DNA of 60,000 nucleotides, taken from the NCBI GenBank assembly GCA_014529385.2, contig CM043962.1, positions 48,950,098-49,010,097 of the forward strand. The letters run 5' to 3'. Positions 1-11,457 of this stretch are shown piece after piece. Source of the stretch: Adiantum capillus-veneris. Taxonomy: Eukaryota > Streptophyta > Polypodiopsida > Polypodiales > Pteridaceae. Within the stretch, counting starts at the first letter, position 1; every line of letters starts with the position of its first letter. A model generated the notes under the pieces. The model worked only from the letters and a program-made list of their open reading frames with translations, did not search any database and was not told the origin of the DNA. The position numbers and the translations under genes were made by a program.

Positions 1-1880
1 CTAGAGGATATGAGACTCTTCACCCATGGTGTTATCCTGGGGTTTGCTTTCACCCTTGGCAATCATTGACTACAAAAAATATCTCACCTGTTTGAGATCT
101 TGCTCTCATAGAGCTTCCAACCACGGCGTTGGTTGATTAGGCGGGAAAGGCCTCTTGGTTAAAGTAGCCTTGTAAAGGACTTTTTTTCATTTTACTTTTT
201 TTTCATTATTGTTTTTTTAGTTGGTTTACTGTGGCCAAGCGTGACGGGTGAGACTTGAATGCAATAATGGTTTGGAATGAAGGGTTTCTCCCTAGTCTGA
301 CATGCGCTATTTGGGTATATTCTCACTTGGTTTTCATTCATCAAGGGTGGGTGTGTGTTTCCTTGTGTGCATACTCTACATAGTTACTCTCTATGTACAA
401 TCTGCTACTTCGTTGTCTTCAAAATTATGGCCCCAAGCAAGAAAATCGCAGTGGAATCTATAGAGGTGAGTCAGATTTTATTACTTCAAAACACCTTAGG
501 CTTTGGTCTTTATTTCAATAAGGCATGATATGCTCTTGCTCTCTCAATGGGTGGTATTTCTGATCTTTGCAAACATTATGAGGGGTTTAAAATGGTATTA
601 GTAACCATTAGCTAGAACACATGTTTTTGGTTGAGTTGAGGCCTAGAGGCTGGCTAATCTCTTACTGTTGCTCTGTCTGTGATTGCCGATTTTACCAACA
701 AACACTTTGCTAAAACTTATAGAATGATCATGGGTTAAGCTTCGGTACTGGTAATTATAGTAGGTGGTCCTAACGGGCTGTCTTTCGGCCTTTTATGATT
801 TTATATATACATTCTTTTTGCTTTCTCGGTGTAGATATGGAAATAAATGACATCAGGTGGCCTTTCAATTGTATATTCTTGGTTGGGGTTGCCTACTATT
901 GACCCTTAGCATGGTTTTGACTGGAAAGGCTGATGGCCCGTAATTTACTACAAACTAATATGGTTTTTTAAATCATTAACAATAACTCATAATTGATCTA
1001 ACTTGAGGACCTGTTTGCAAGCTTATCTCTTTATGATAATATTCCCTTTTGTTGGGATTAATGACAGGATACTTTGCTTACACACAAAATAATCATAGAT
1101 GTATTTTACATGCTAGAAATTGGGATAATTTGTATATACGGGCTTTTTTTTAGGCCTAGTATAGGTTTACTTAGCTGGATTCTTCATTTAGCACATGTTT
1201 TCCTTTAGATGATGTATACCAGTTGGAGATGCTTACTGCTAATCCCAATCATGGGTGTTGTGTTTTTTCAGAGGGGATGATGGGCCGAGAGGTATTGGAA
1301 ATTGATATATGCTTTTTAACTAGTTGTTTGGTGCAGCTGATCATACTTGATGCACGGTTTACCAACATTAGACTATGGTAAACGTACAGATGTATTTTGT
1401 TGGTGCTTGATTGATGGAATGTGCCTCACTGAGATTAACGGACTTTATTAAGCTATGTTTAAGGTTTGGTTTGGCCGTGTATCCGGGCTATTCAAGTTAT
1501 TCTAACCGTTCCTAGCTATGATTTCACGTTAGTGAGCATGTGTTTTTTGGCCTAATTTCTGGTTGGTAAGATATCTCTTGTAATCCGGTTTATACGGGCT
1601 CTCTTTCGGCCTAATGCATGAAATCACTGGAATATGGCCTACTGGTTTGAAAACTGACGAATAGTTTGTTTTCTTACTGTGGATGCAGGTAAGGGTGTCC
1701 TTTCCTTGGCTGCTATTTGAGAGGATGTAATGTTGTACATTGATACTGTAACACTAATAAGGACCTTCTTTCCCTATTATGGCCTGATACTGTGATGTAT
1801 TTGTTTGGATATTCAGTCGAAAGGAGTACATGATTTTGTACTATGGACTGTAGACATTGGTCTTTGTAGTTTGTCTCATG
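1..1880. other. No recognisable gene; one weak candidate first exon
   Basis: AT-rich non-coding sequence without a long reading frame. The only coding-like signal is 427-465: an ATG followed by 12 codons (MAPSKKIAVESIE) that runs directly into GTGAGT, a good 5' splice site. No downstream exon was identified, and 13 codons can arise by chance. The stretch could be an untranslated or intronic part of a gene that starts outside the window. Confidence 0.3.
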
Positions 1881-1904
1881 TGTTATGTATATTGTAAATA
1901 GATT

Positions 1905-1944
<40 letters not shown>
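1905..1944. repeat. (TC)n microsatellite
   Basis: About 20 uninterrupted TC units. Frames read through it are repeat artefacts (Ser-Leu or Arg-Glu runs). Confidence 0.95.
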
Positions 1945-1948
<4 letters not shown>

Positions 1949-2559
1949 AGTCAGTCGACCAACAACCCCTTTTTCCTCTCTCCCTCTGTTTGCTACACAG
2001 TACACTTGCATGCAAAGGTGGCCACCTGTGTTTTGTACCTCTAGACAACCGTCCTCAACCACTGGATGCCGTACCCAATGGTGCAATTCTCGTGCAGACC
2101 AAGAGCTGCAATCTTTATATATTTTTTAACAAAGACCACTCCTTTTCCGCTTTAGTTAGCGCAGACCACCACCCACTACATTGAGTTACAGTCTGACTTT
2201 CTCCCTCACTCTCTCCCTCCCTCCATGCATGCTTCCAACCCTCTCATTTTTCCCCCCACCCATGAACCCACCTCTGGATGGCACTATATGTTTACATGGT
2301 GGTGGGCAGATAAGGAACCACAAACCATGCAGTCCACTTTGTCCCCAATTCACCGCCACATAGTGCAAGCACCAATCTCTTGCTGCCATTCAACTATGTA
2401 ACCCTCCATGCACATTTGGAATCGCACCAACCCTTGCGGCTCTCACACTCTTTCGGTGGCATGCATGCTTGAGCATTATCCACCACATACACACTAATTC
2501 CAGCTACCCACCACCCCTCGTTTTGGACTACAATTTGCACCTCCACCTACAGACCGCCA

Positions 2560-2679
<120 letters not shown>

Positions 2680-2681
2680 CC

Positions 2682-3046
2682 ACGACTTCCTTCAGAGACG
2701 GACATTGACAAAGCTTTTCAACGATGGGTGGGCGCTCCTTGCTATCTTTGTCTCCCTCCCGACTCTCTGTGAGGCCAGACACGACTACTTACAGAGGCGG
2801 ACATTGATAAATCTCTTTCGGACTGATGCAATACTTTCTGTGATGATACCCGCTGAAGAGCATCCACAAGAATTGCCGACGATGCTGATGATGATTTTAG
2901 TCTAATGCTTTTAGGCTTTTAGTTTTTCACTTTACTTCATTATAATTTTGTACCGAGACATTGGATTAAAGGCATAAGGATTGTATTAGTGTGGTATCAT
3001 AGGCCTTTTGAAGAAGGTTAATCTAACATTTCATTTCATTTCTCTT
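2682..3046 (+). mobile_element. 5'-truncated LINE 3' end, copy 1
   Basis: Begins just after a TC tract and ends in ATAGGCCTTTTGAAGAAGG, then GTTAATCTAACATTTCATTTC. The same ending, with an ATTTC-repeat tail, closes the LINE at 41.87 kb when that element is read on the minus strand (CCTTTTGAAGACGTTAAT, then ATTTC repeats). This is therefore a short 3' remnant of the same or a sister LINE family. It also shares the segment CAGAGRYGGACATTGAYRAA with copy 2. No coding part remains. Confidence 0.6.
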
Positions 3047-3053
3047 TCTCTCT

Positions 3054-3092
3054 CCCCCCCCCCATCCCCCCCCCCCCCCCCCCCCCCCCCCC
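3054..3092. repeat. Poly-C tract
   Basis: Nearly pure C for about 39 bases, interrupted once by AT. It lies exactly between the two LINE 3' relics. Confidence 0.95.
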
Positions 3093-3390
3093 GACTCCCT
3101 ACAGAGGTGGACATTGACGAACCTTTTCAGTGATCGGTGCAATAATTTCTCGCACAACGCCCTTTGTCGGGTATCCTCGGGAATTAACGATGATGATACT
3201 CATTTTCATCACGATTTTAGGCTTTTCATTTTAATCTTTCAGTCTTTCATTGTACTTCATTTTAATTTTTAAAATTTTTTTGTACCCAGGCATTGGAATA
3301 GATACACAAGGATTGTATTAGTATGCTCTCATACGTAATTTTAGCATTTTGAAGAGGGTTAAAATAACATTTCATTTCATTTTATCTCTC
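3093..3390 (+). mobile_element. 5'-truncated LINE 3' end, copy 2
   Basis: Second relic in the same orientation: it starts at the poly-C border with GACTCCCTACAGAGGTGGAC and ends TTTTGAAGAGGGTTAAAATA followed by ATTTCATTTC and TCTCTC. It matches copy 1 along most of its length with many substitutions, so the two are old separate insertions or an old tandem duplication. Confidence 0.6.
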
Positions 3391-3474
3391 TCTTTCCCCC
3401 CTTAACCAAATTGCGGGCCCTACCTTTGTATTCAATTGTCCACAACCTTGCAAGTTGATGACTTTTTAGCGTGT

Positions 3475-3558
<84 letters not shown>
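3475..3558. repeat. (AC)n microsatellite
   Basis: About 42 AC units, followed by imperfect CACA-rich sequence to about 3620. Frames here are poly His-Thr or Cys-Val artefacts. Confidence 0.95.
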
Positions 3559-3561
<3 letters not shown>

Positions 3562-3659
3562 TCAATTCAAATGCTATACGCATACACACACATACACACG
3601 CATGACACACACACATGTCGTGAGTGTCTTGTTAATGCACCAACCGGAATCTCTACTTG

Positions 3660-4925
3660 ATGGATCCTTCTTTTTTTACTCAAGCTAATTAGACATTTAC
3701 TTCACCCTAATTTTGAATGGCACGGCTCTACCTCGTGTGGTCTGCATTATCTGACTTTTAAGGCATTGCGTAGCTTAGTTTAGGTCATTTGTACAAGTTG
3801 CAAACTCCCATACTACCTACTACACGTTTAAACGAGAAGCTTAAGTATGTGGTTTTGCCACGCATTCTCTTGATGCACAAAAATCTAGATTATCTTACAT
3901 AATTTTATGTGTAACTCAAAATGCCTGTTGTAAATGGAGACTTCTAGGAAAAAGCAACTACAATCAAAGTAATTTTGTGTTGTTTTTTATCTACTGTTTA
4001 TAGTATGGCCTTTACGTGATGAGTAAGCACTAGTCAATGCCCTGTAAACAATTAAGAAAAGTAATAATTTTTAAAAATATATTAAGCATTTGAGAGACAA
4101 CAATTTGCAATATCAAGAGGATGCTTCATTTATTCAAACAAAACAATCAACAATATATCAATTCCATCTCAATTTGCAATCAATCCAAGACTAATTATAG
4201 TATATGTTTGTAAGTAATTAGTGTAATTTTGACTCTTACATTGAGCTATACACTCAAATCAAATCTGGTTCCTACATTTTTTGTTTGTGACTCTACTTTA
4301 TCTATGCTATTCAGTTAGAACTGTAGAGTTTTTCTTCTCACTAAGTTATCTCACATTTTAATTTCAACAAGGCTATGGATAGCTTTTTATTTGTGTTCCA
4401 GTATAATTTATTTTTAACATTGCCATTATCAAGTCAAGATGCCAAGAGTATACGTTCTAAATGTGCACTCAAACACTTATATCGAATCAAGTTCTAGATA
4501 GGCAGAATATTCTTTTATTTCATGGTCAATTAGCAACACAAACTTAACACATTTTGGATTTGTTAACTATACTTTGGTGTAAATTGACAGTTGCAACTTT
4601 CTCTGACTTGTGCCTCTCTCCACACGCACACACTGATCTATATATATTTTCAAATGCAGTATACCATCCAGGTACATACCCAATACCTCCTTGCTTTCCT
4701 ATTTCTCGAGCTATGAACCTAGCCCTTTCTCATACGGTGGCTTGAACTCCACACTAAATGGAGTTTTTATTGAGAACATTTGACATTAAGCTATGTAGAT
4801 ACTTCCACGAGCCACAATACTTTGCATTAATGAACACACAGCTTGTAAGTGATTTGGTATACTCCAAAGTGGTGTCAAAACATATAGCAAACATTTTTCA
4901 CTGTTATGTCTTGTCTGGTCCATTG
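3660..4925. other. Anonymous AT-rich sequence
   Basis: No coding signal, RNA gene or clear repeat seen. Confidence 0.6.
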
Positions 4926-4932
4926 GTCACAT

Positions 4933-5176
4933 GCATACGGATTCGCCGATTTAGGCAGTGTGTCAATGCTCATCCTGGTGTAGATTTGCTGATTTAGGCA
5001 ACACCACTTATCCGTGCAGATCTGCTGGTTTAGGCAGCACAACAACAAACTACAGATTCACAATTTATAAACAATACCAAATGCAGATTCGTCGATTTAG
5101 GCAACATTAGTGCACATTCGGCGATTTAGACAGCACGTCTTATTGGTGTAGATTCGCGGGTTTAGGCAACACCAAT
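4933..5176 (+). repeat. Array of seven hairpin units with a constant 19-nt loop
   Basis: Seven spaced copies of a 19-base core, consensus AGATTCGCCGATTTAGGCA, end at 4957, 5000, 5036, 5072, 5103, 5132 and 5168. In six copies the bases flanking the core are complementary, but the arms differ: GCATAC/GTGTGT (unit 1, two G-T pairs), TGGTGT/ACACCA (unit 2), GTGC/GCAC (units 3 and 6), AATG/CATT with one mismatched pair next to the loop (unit 5) and ATTGGTGT/ACACCAAT (unit 7). Unit 4 (5054-5072) is decayed and has no arms. Constant loops in variable but paired stems are not what simple minisatellite drift gives. Function unknown; no reading frame uses the array. Confidence 0.75.
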
Positions 5177-5179
5177 CAC

Positions 5180-5952
5180 AGGATCATGCCGTAGTGATTG
5201 GCCACCACTGTCCTTAGTATGATTTTGTTACCCGGGTATACAAAATGAAGGATATTTGGATTTGGATTTGAAATGGGTATATGTTGGCAGCTATTTGGAT
5301 TTAGAATTGGTCTACGATGATTTCCTATCGTGACAACATTTATAGAATTGACATTGACATTGATGAGAATTGACTTATTGGATGATGAATGTGACCAATG
5401 ATATCCTGATTCATTAGGGTATGACATCTACTCCTTTTCTAGTGGTATGGGACACTAGAATAGGTAGTATGTGGATGACGACAGTCATAAGCAATGTTGT
5501 TTAGTTTAATAATATTTTTCTTTTATTATGAGATGTTCCTAACACAAAATACTAATCACTGTTTTTTACCAATATAGTTTGCAAATTCTTATTTTGCAAC
5601 TGAGGACAGATGCTTTCCAACGGAGAGGTATGTAATGGAATTGATATTTTGTCATTTGCTACAGCTGACATGTGGAAAATGCATAGTTGCTCTATGAAAT
5701 GTGCAAAGGATAGCAGATTCATTATCATTGTATTTTTAAAGAGCAATTTGTGAGTTATAGTCACTTTATATTTGGGCGGACATTGTGTATTCATTTTTTA
5801 GCATTTAAAAATCTATAAGTAAATACGTGCAAGAGGAAAATGTTCACTCTTGTCTGGGGGAAGATTGCACCCAATGTCTGCGTTGTTCTTCTCTCTTCTT
5901 CCCTCTTCTCTCTCGTCGTGTCGGTGTAGCACTCCGCTCTGGGAGGTGCGTC

Positions 5953-5992
<40 letters not shown>

Positions 5993-6950
5993 CCGATTGC
6001 GTACAACATGGATTATGTGCAAGAATGGTCGCCAAGTATGGAATTTGTGGTTTTTATGGATTGTAGCACGTTCTTTTCGGTATTTTCAGGGCCACCGCGC
6101 CTCCGTTTGTAGCATGCAATGGGAGTAGTAGTACCCTTCTCTTTAGAAGGGCATATTTTCAAATTTCCCTTCTAATGAGGAGATATCACAAAAAATATAG
6201 GTGAATTTTTCTAAGTAATGACACGATGGGGAAGAATATTACAGTGTGTTTGGTGGACATTTAAGTAGAATTCCTATTTACAAGCCTTAGTGTAGGTCAA
6301 AACAATCTCCATTAGAGGTTTGATACTACACAAAAACTAGAAGAGACTCCTATTTTTTGCATTTCAATGCTATAGAGTGTTCATGTTTTTAAAATTAGAT
6401 GGGTATCTTAATGTATACCCAGCAATTGACCGGTACCCTACTTTATTCCCTTTCCTATGTAACGAGCGTAGTTTTCAAACAAGCCCTTCTAATGATACAT
6501 ATTATTGTTGGTGCTTTTGAAAATTTCATTATTGTAGATGATTCCCCTCCCCTACTTGTACATCTTGTAACATACCCAAAATATATCAATAAAAACTATT
6601 TTAGTTATTTTACACATTTTTGTTAAGTCATAGAGAGTTTTAACGGGATGATCGGTTCAAAAATCGGGCTCCAGAATTATTAGTTATGGCCCTTACTCAC
6701 TTGGAAAGAATAAGTGGCCAAGGTTAGAAGCTATAATTGAAGATAAGAGTTGACCCTAAGAAAGAAGGTGAAACTTTTGGCTAAGTTTTAGGCAAGAAGG
6801 AGTATTTTTAAGAAAGAAACAGTATTTTTACAGAAGTTGAAATTAGAGCTTCTTTTCTTCTCCTTCTCAAATTAGACAAGCTTCTTCTAAAATTAGAGTT
6901 TCAAAATCGCGCATCGTCTTTATCTTGACATTGAGATGCTGGTGTCATCT
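5180..6950. other. Anonymous sequence with one TC tract
   Basis: No gene recognised. A (TC)n tract lies at about 5953-5989. The GC-rich stretch 5870-6130 around it gives several short overlapping frames on both strands, none resembling a protein family. Confidence 0.6.
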
Positions 6951-6999
6951 TCTTCATGTAGTCATGTCGTTCTTCATATGTCCGGTCTGACAAGGATGC

Positions 7000-8255
7000 A
7001 CTCTCCTTGGTAGATGGTGTAAAGTACACGCAAGACCTTCACATGGGTGTGAGAATTCACGATGACATTGTTGGTCGCAAGCCATTGAAGAAAGATGCTT
7101 TGCTTGGTAGTGCTTTGATAGATATGTATGACAATCACATAAACCCAAAAAACCTCTTGATGAATATCCTCTCTCGGGTATCGTTGGGATGCATTGATTG
7201 CAGGACATGCCCAACATGGCTGTAGCAAAGAGACTGTGGGGTGTTTTAAATAGGTGCAAAGTGAGGGTTTCTCACTACACAAAGTCTCTTGGAGTGCTCT
7301 TATAGATAGGTATGTGAGGACTTTTTCCAGATTTGATAATCTATGCTTGCACCTTAAAGTCATGTGGCCATACCTTTCTCCGAATGCAAATTATCTTGCT
7401 AGTTAGAGTCTGTAAAAAAAAGATGTCGTGCTTGGCACTCTTTTGGTCGATATGAATGCCAAATGTGGTGCGCTTGAGAAGCACAAAAAGTGCTTAAGGA
7501 GCTTGCTATCCGGAATGTTGCCTCTTGGAATGCACTGATTGCGGGATGTGTGCAACAAGAGCAGGGCGAGAAAGCTTGAGGCTATTTTTAGCGGATGCAA
7601 AGCAAGTGTATCCACAAATTCAGTCGCCTATAATTTTGTCTTGAAGGTTATGCTTACATTTTGGGCATGTGGCTCTCCAAGTACTCGAGGAGCTTCCTAT
7701 CCGCAATATGGACTCCTGGAATGTAGATTTGCCCCACAGTGGCATGGCCAAAAAGCTCTTGTTTCTTTTCAGTAGATGCGAAACGAGGGCCTCTGTCCAG
7801 ATGCAATGACCTACACATGCATCTTGAATGCACGTGGCTCTAAATTTGCGTTTATATTGTTAGTCAAAGGCTCTTGAAAAGAGATGTCGTGCTTGGCACT
7901 ATCTTGGTCGATATTTATGCAAAGTGGGGGCCTCTCTCCAGATGTGATCACCTACGCGTGCATCTTGAAGGCATGTGGCTCTACACAAGGGGTACGCAAG
8001 AAGATGCTGATATGGGCACAAAAATTCAATGTTAGTCAGAGGTTGTTGAAAAAAGATGCCATGCTTGGCACTCTCTTGGTCGATATGTAGACCAAATGTG
8101 GTGCGCTTGAGAAAGCATAAAAAGTGCTCGAGGAGCTTCCTGTCCGAAATGTCACCTCTTGGAATGCAGTGATTGTGGGATGTGCGGAATAAGAGCAGTC
8201 TGAGAGGCTGTCGAAAAAAGATGTCGTGCTTGGCACTGTCTTGAATAGCATCAAA
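7000..8255 (+). pseudogene. Decayed pentatricopeptide repeat (PPR) gene
   Basis: Translated pieces in shifting frames give typical PLS-type plant PPR wording: KKDALLGSALIDMYDNH near 7088-7135, GTLLVDMNAKCGALEK near 7437-7480, NEGLCPDAMTYTCILNARGS near 7780-7840, GLSPDVITYACILKACGST near 7930-7990, GTLLVDM near 8070-8090 and CGALEKA then VLEELPVRNVTSWNAVI near 8100-8170. Intact PPR proteins of this type bind organelle RNA and direct editing or processing. Here many frameshifts and stops separate the repeats, and neither start codon, targeting peptide nor E/DYW tail is visible. The near-repeated blocks 7430-7620 and 8030-8240 suggest internal duplication before decay. Non-functional with high confidence. 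Confidence 0.8.
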
Positions 8256-8364
8256 TAATCGATTTTTTTGGCTTTCTAAAAGAAACCTCAGTGTTGTGTT
8301 GGGTTAGGGAGACTTTCATTGTTTTCAGTGCCAAGATGGTCCTGACATGTCTTTACTTTTCTTG

Positions 8365-8541
8365 CATTCTATTGTTTTAGAATGCTAAAGTGAAGCTTCA
8401 CCTTGCATAATTTTAGTAAATTTTACACACACACATGCACACGCACACATATGTTTTTTTAAACATTCTGTTGTTTTAGAATGCTAAAGTGAATCTTCAC
8501 CTTGCATAATTCTAATAAATTCTATACACACACACATATAT
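8365..8541. repeat. Direct tandem duplication, about 95-bp period
   Basis: 8365-8455 and 8464-8541 share GTTTTAGAATGCTAAAGTGA, then CTTCACCTTGCATAATT, and both run into short CA/TA repeats. A further partial copy of the left edge (TTGCATTCTAAAG) occurs near 8600. Confidence 0.8.
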
Positions 8542-8599
8542 TAATTAGTTATTTTTATTTCACCTTTCATGCACAACTTCACATGGCTTTACATTTCTT

Positions 8600-9120
8600 G
8601 CATTCTAAAGCTTGATTCCAGTCACTGTTAACGTTTGAGAAAGTCCCTTTTATTAAGCGGTTATTGGTCGAATTTTCTCCTCACAAAGAAGAAAATCGGA
8701 AATACTAGCATAAATTTTTAGATTTCCTAAATTTTTGAACGACTTTCTCACATATATCATCGGGTTTTTTTTCGTTTACCATGCTTTGTAGCTAGCTAGT
8801 TTCAATTTTCAATCAGTTCAAGACTAAGCTGAGGCAATCCTTTTCCAAACACTAATACCAATTTAATTCAACCTAACAATTTTATCGCTTTCTTATTGTT
8901 TTTGAAAGCCGTCGTGACCCTTTCATTCGAGAAGTGTTGAAATTTATAGTTTCCAATATTTTGCTCCGATGCGAACGCAGCTAACGAAGCACTCGTATTG
9001 ACATTCCCCCTCATTTTGATCACGTACGCGGGCGAGTGCGCCGTGACTTAGCAGAGAAGACAATTGCCTGCACAGATTTCCAGCAGTTTCCGCCATGAGA
9101 TCGAACGTCGTTACTGAGGT
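8600..9120. other. Anonymous sequence
   Basis: No gene or repeat structure recognised. Confidence 0.5.
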
Positions 9121-9126
9121 GCGCGT

Positions 9127-9144
9127 CTGTGTGTGTGTGTGTGA

Positions 9145-9178
<34 letters not shown>
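9127..9178. repeat. Compound (GT)n(GA)n microsatellite
   Basis: Imperfect GT repeats pass directly into GA repeats. Confidence 0.9.
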
Positions 9179-9254
9179 CCAGCGAGATAGTGCGTGTATA
9201 TAACTGCATATTTTCCTAGAGGTACGTGAGAGGAAGTGTGCTTAAGTGTCGGCC

Positions 9255-9816
9255 TCAACAACTTATGTGCTTGAAGATAGGATTGGATGGGTTGCTCTTG
9301 GGTTGTCTGTCAGGAAAAGAGAGGGGCACAGGGGCCTGGAACTTCTTAGTCTTTGCTTTCTGCACCGCTTTTTGCAGGGTCACATCGTCCGTCTTGTCTA
9401 TGCCAATGCTCAACACCACATTCTTGCGCCCTATCAGGCGGAATTGCGGTGCATTGTCATAAAACCCTGTCACTAAGCAACCTCCTACTTGATATTTTGG
9501 TAGCTTGGCCTCGACTTGTTACACAAAACCACACACACAGAGCTCTATGTTGGAACCAAAGTTCTTAACAAATGCGCTATAGAAACATGAGAATGTGTGG
9601 ACCTTCTACCCTCATGCCTTCTACTTGCCCCCAATGCATGGCAATGTCATCAAATATTTGTCTGCTCTTAGAAATTGTGTTTGATGACATTGTCAAGTGT
9701 CTGATCCTGTCCTCCTTGATGTCCCGTAGTCTCATAGAGGATTGGCTGACAAAGTTACCACTTGGCCGTGCTTCAAACATTTGAAGTAGGAGCAGGACCT
9801 CTATCTCTATCATCAC
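9255..9816 (-). pseudogene. Possible broken coding sequence, family not recognised
   Basis: Two adjacent minus-strand frames have ordinary protein composition: 9577-9816 (contains MFEARPSGNFVSQSSMRLRD) and, downstream in transcription order, 9255-9473 (contains APQFRLIGRKNVVLSIGIDK). They are in different frames, lack splice signals I could place, and match no family I know. They could be a decayed host gene or a retroelement fragment; chance reading frames remain possible. Confidence 0.25.
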
Positions 9817-10032
9817 ACCCTCAATGTGAAAATATTGATGTTGTAGTCAATTAGTAGGGCATTTTCATACACGGTACTCTAGTTTTTTTTGTCTTCAACA
9901 TATATTTTCAGTCCTTTATGCTAATGATACCCATTCCATTGCCGATGGGATTTTGCAGGTTAACCAAAAGTGATATCGTTAATGGATCTTATCAAGTCTG
10001 TTTTGTTTGTGTCACTATATATACATATAAAA

Positions 10033-10060
10033 ATACACACACACACACACACACACACAT
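10033..10060. repeat. (AC)n microsatellite
   Basis: About 14 CA units. Confidence 0.9.
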
Positions 10061-10119
10061 GTGTATACATATAATAGACATATACACGCGTATGTCAAAG
10101 TGGTATTGGAAAAGGTGAA

Positions 10120-11030
10120 TTGGATGATAAACAGGGGTGCCATCTAGTGTGCATAGCTACTTGATCTCATACATGTGACGTTAAATCTTGCTCACTATCG
10201 GTCCTGATTTGCGAATGAGCCTCTCTATGGAAAGACCTCCACTTGTGCATCATGATTTGAACCCGCAATTTTTGAGATTCACTCCTCTTCCGATCCTTTC
10301 TCAAAGTCCCCTTGTGAACTCTTCACAATGATGGAGCAAAAGACACCGTGCGCACACACACCTTGACACATTAACACAACACAAGGAATCCTTTTACCTT
10401 CTTCACCTCAGCCACAACCACTCAAGGTTTCAATGAAAATTCTTTCGACAAATCCACTTTAGGCTCCAAACCTCTCGAACTACAAGCCCTTGCCTATCCG
10501 CAAACACTATGAGGTGAGTCGAGTTGATTAAGGCTCGAAATCACACTCGATGCCGACCCAAAGGCACAAGAAAAACCACCGAAAACTAAAAAACTCGAGC
10601 CACAAAAGGCCTCTCTCAAACCATTGCAATAGCTTCACCAAACTCCACTTTGTTGGACTCTTTGGTGTAGCCTCAATCAAAATGGCACCAATACAAGTCA
10701 CCTAGTCTGGCAAAAAGACGCACCTTCTTCCCTTAATTCCTCGCACACACACATCCTTGGAAAACTCAGAACTTCCATAGACTCTCCATAGTGTAAAATT
10801 GAAGAGAAGAAACTCTCATTCACTCCTCCATGCACTCGAAAACAAGACGCAAACAAGACGGGATTGCATAGGACCACCTGTAGAAACCTTGCTTCTTCCT
10901 CCACACAGAGGTGTGGAAGTGCTGATCTTTCATCACACACTCTGATGTGTCAAAAAATATGCCTTTTCACATCTGTTTGACCCATTTTTTAACCTTTTCG
11001 GCAGGCCATTTTACGGCTAGTTTTGACCCC
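10120..11030. other. No gene recognised
   Basis: Short frames on both strands only, without family resemblance. Confidence 0.5.
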
Positions 11031-11034
11031 CGAT

Positions 11035-11312
11035 AGGCATTTTCCGTAGGAAAAATACTAAATGGACTTTGAATTTCACCAAATTTTGTAGGCTCGTTCC
11101 TGTGATACTCAAAATTCATTACCACATACCAAAATTCCATTTTTTGACCATTTTCAAGGTAGTTCGCACTTCGTTGCATATTGGGCTTCCCACTTGCATT
11201 ATTTAAATTCTAGAAAGCTCAAGATTATACTTTAGAGCCAAAAGAAGCCACTTGGCACCACATCTAAGGCTTCGACATTGTGTCTAGACATGTATATGTA
11301 CCCGACTGTCGG
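11035..11312 (+). repeat. Left arm of a 5-kb-spaced inverted repeat
   Basis: Reads as the reverse complement of 16055-16385. Shared landmarks include GATACTCAAAATTCATTACC, CACATACCAAAATTCCATTTT, CCCACTTGCATTATTTAAAT, GCCAAAAGAAGCCACTTGGC and ATGTACCCGACTGTCG. The 16-kb copy carries an extra stretch in the middle. The match breaks at CGACTGTCG, exactly where family 3 element sequence begins (11313). Probably a fragment of another LTR or transposon end. Confidence 0.7.
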
Positions 11313-11457
11313 CAGACCTTCATGAAGTTCAAGTATCGCACGACCACGCATCAGAGTGGGCCGGCGAAGAGTTCTTCGCATGATTCTAGGAGTTGTTGGC
11401 GCACTTTCTCGACACCATACAACTTAGTACCAATACCTCACTTTAAAAAGGAGGGGA
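11313..11457 (+). mobile_element. 3' internal end of a family 3 LTR element
   Basis: Matches the last internal bases of the complete element at 58.53-58.65 kb: CAGACCTTCATGAAGTTCAA, AGTGGGCCGGCGAAGAG, then a purine-rich AAAAAGGAGGGGA that serves as polypurine tract directly before the LTR. Everything upstream of this is missing; the break joins the inverted repeat arm. Confidence 0.8.

Noticed and set aside
4933-5176. CRISPR array
   Set aside because: Repeats are degenerate, spacing irregular (28-44 bases), host is a plant, and there are no cas genes; the spacers carry the hairpin arms.
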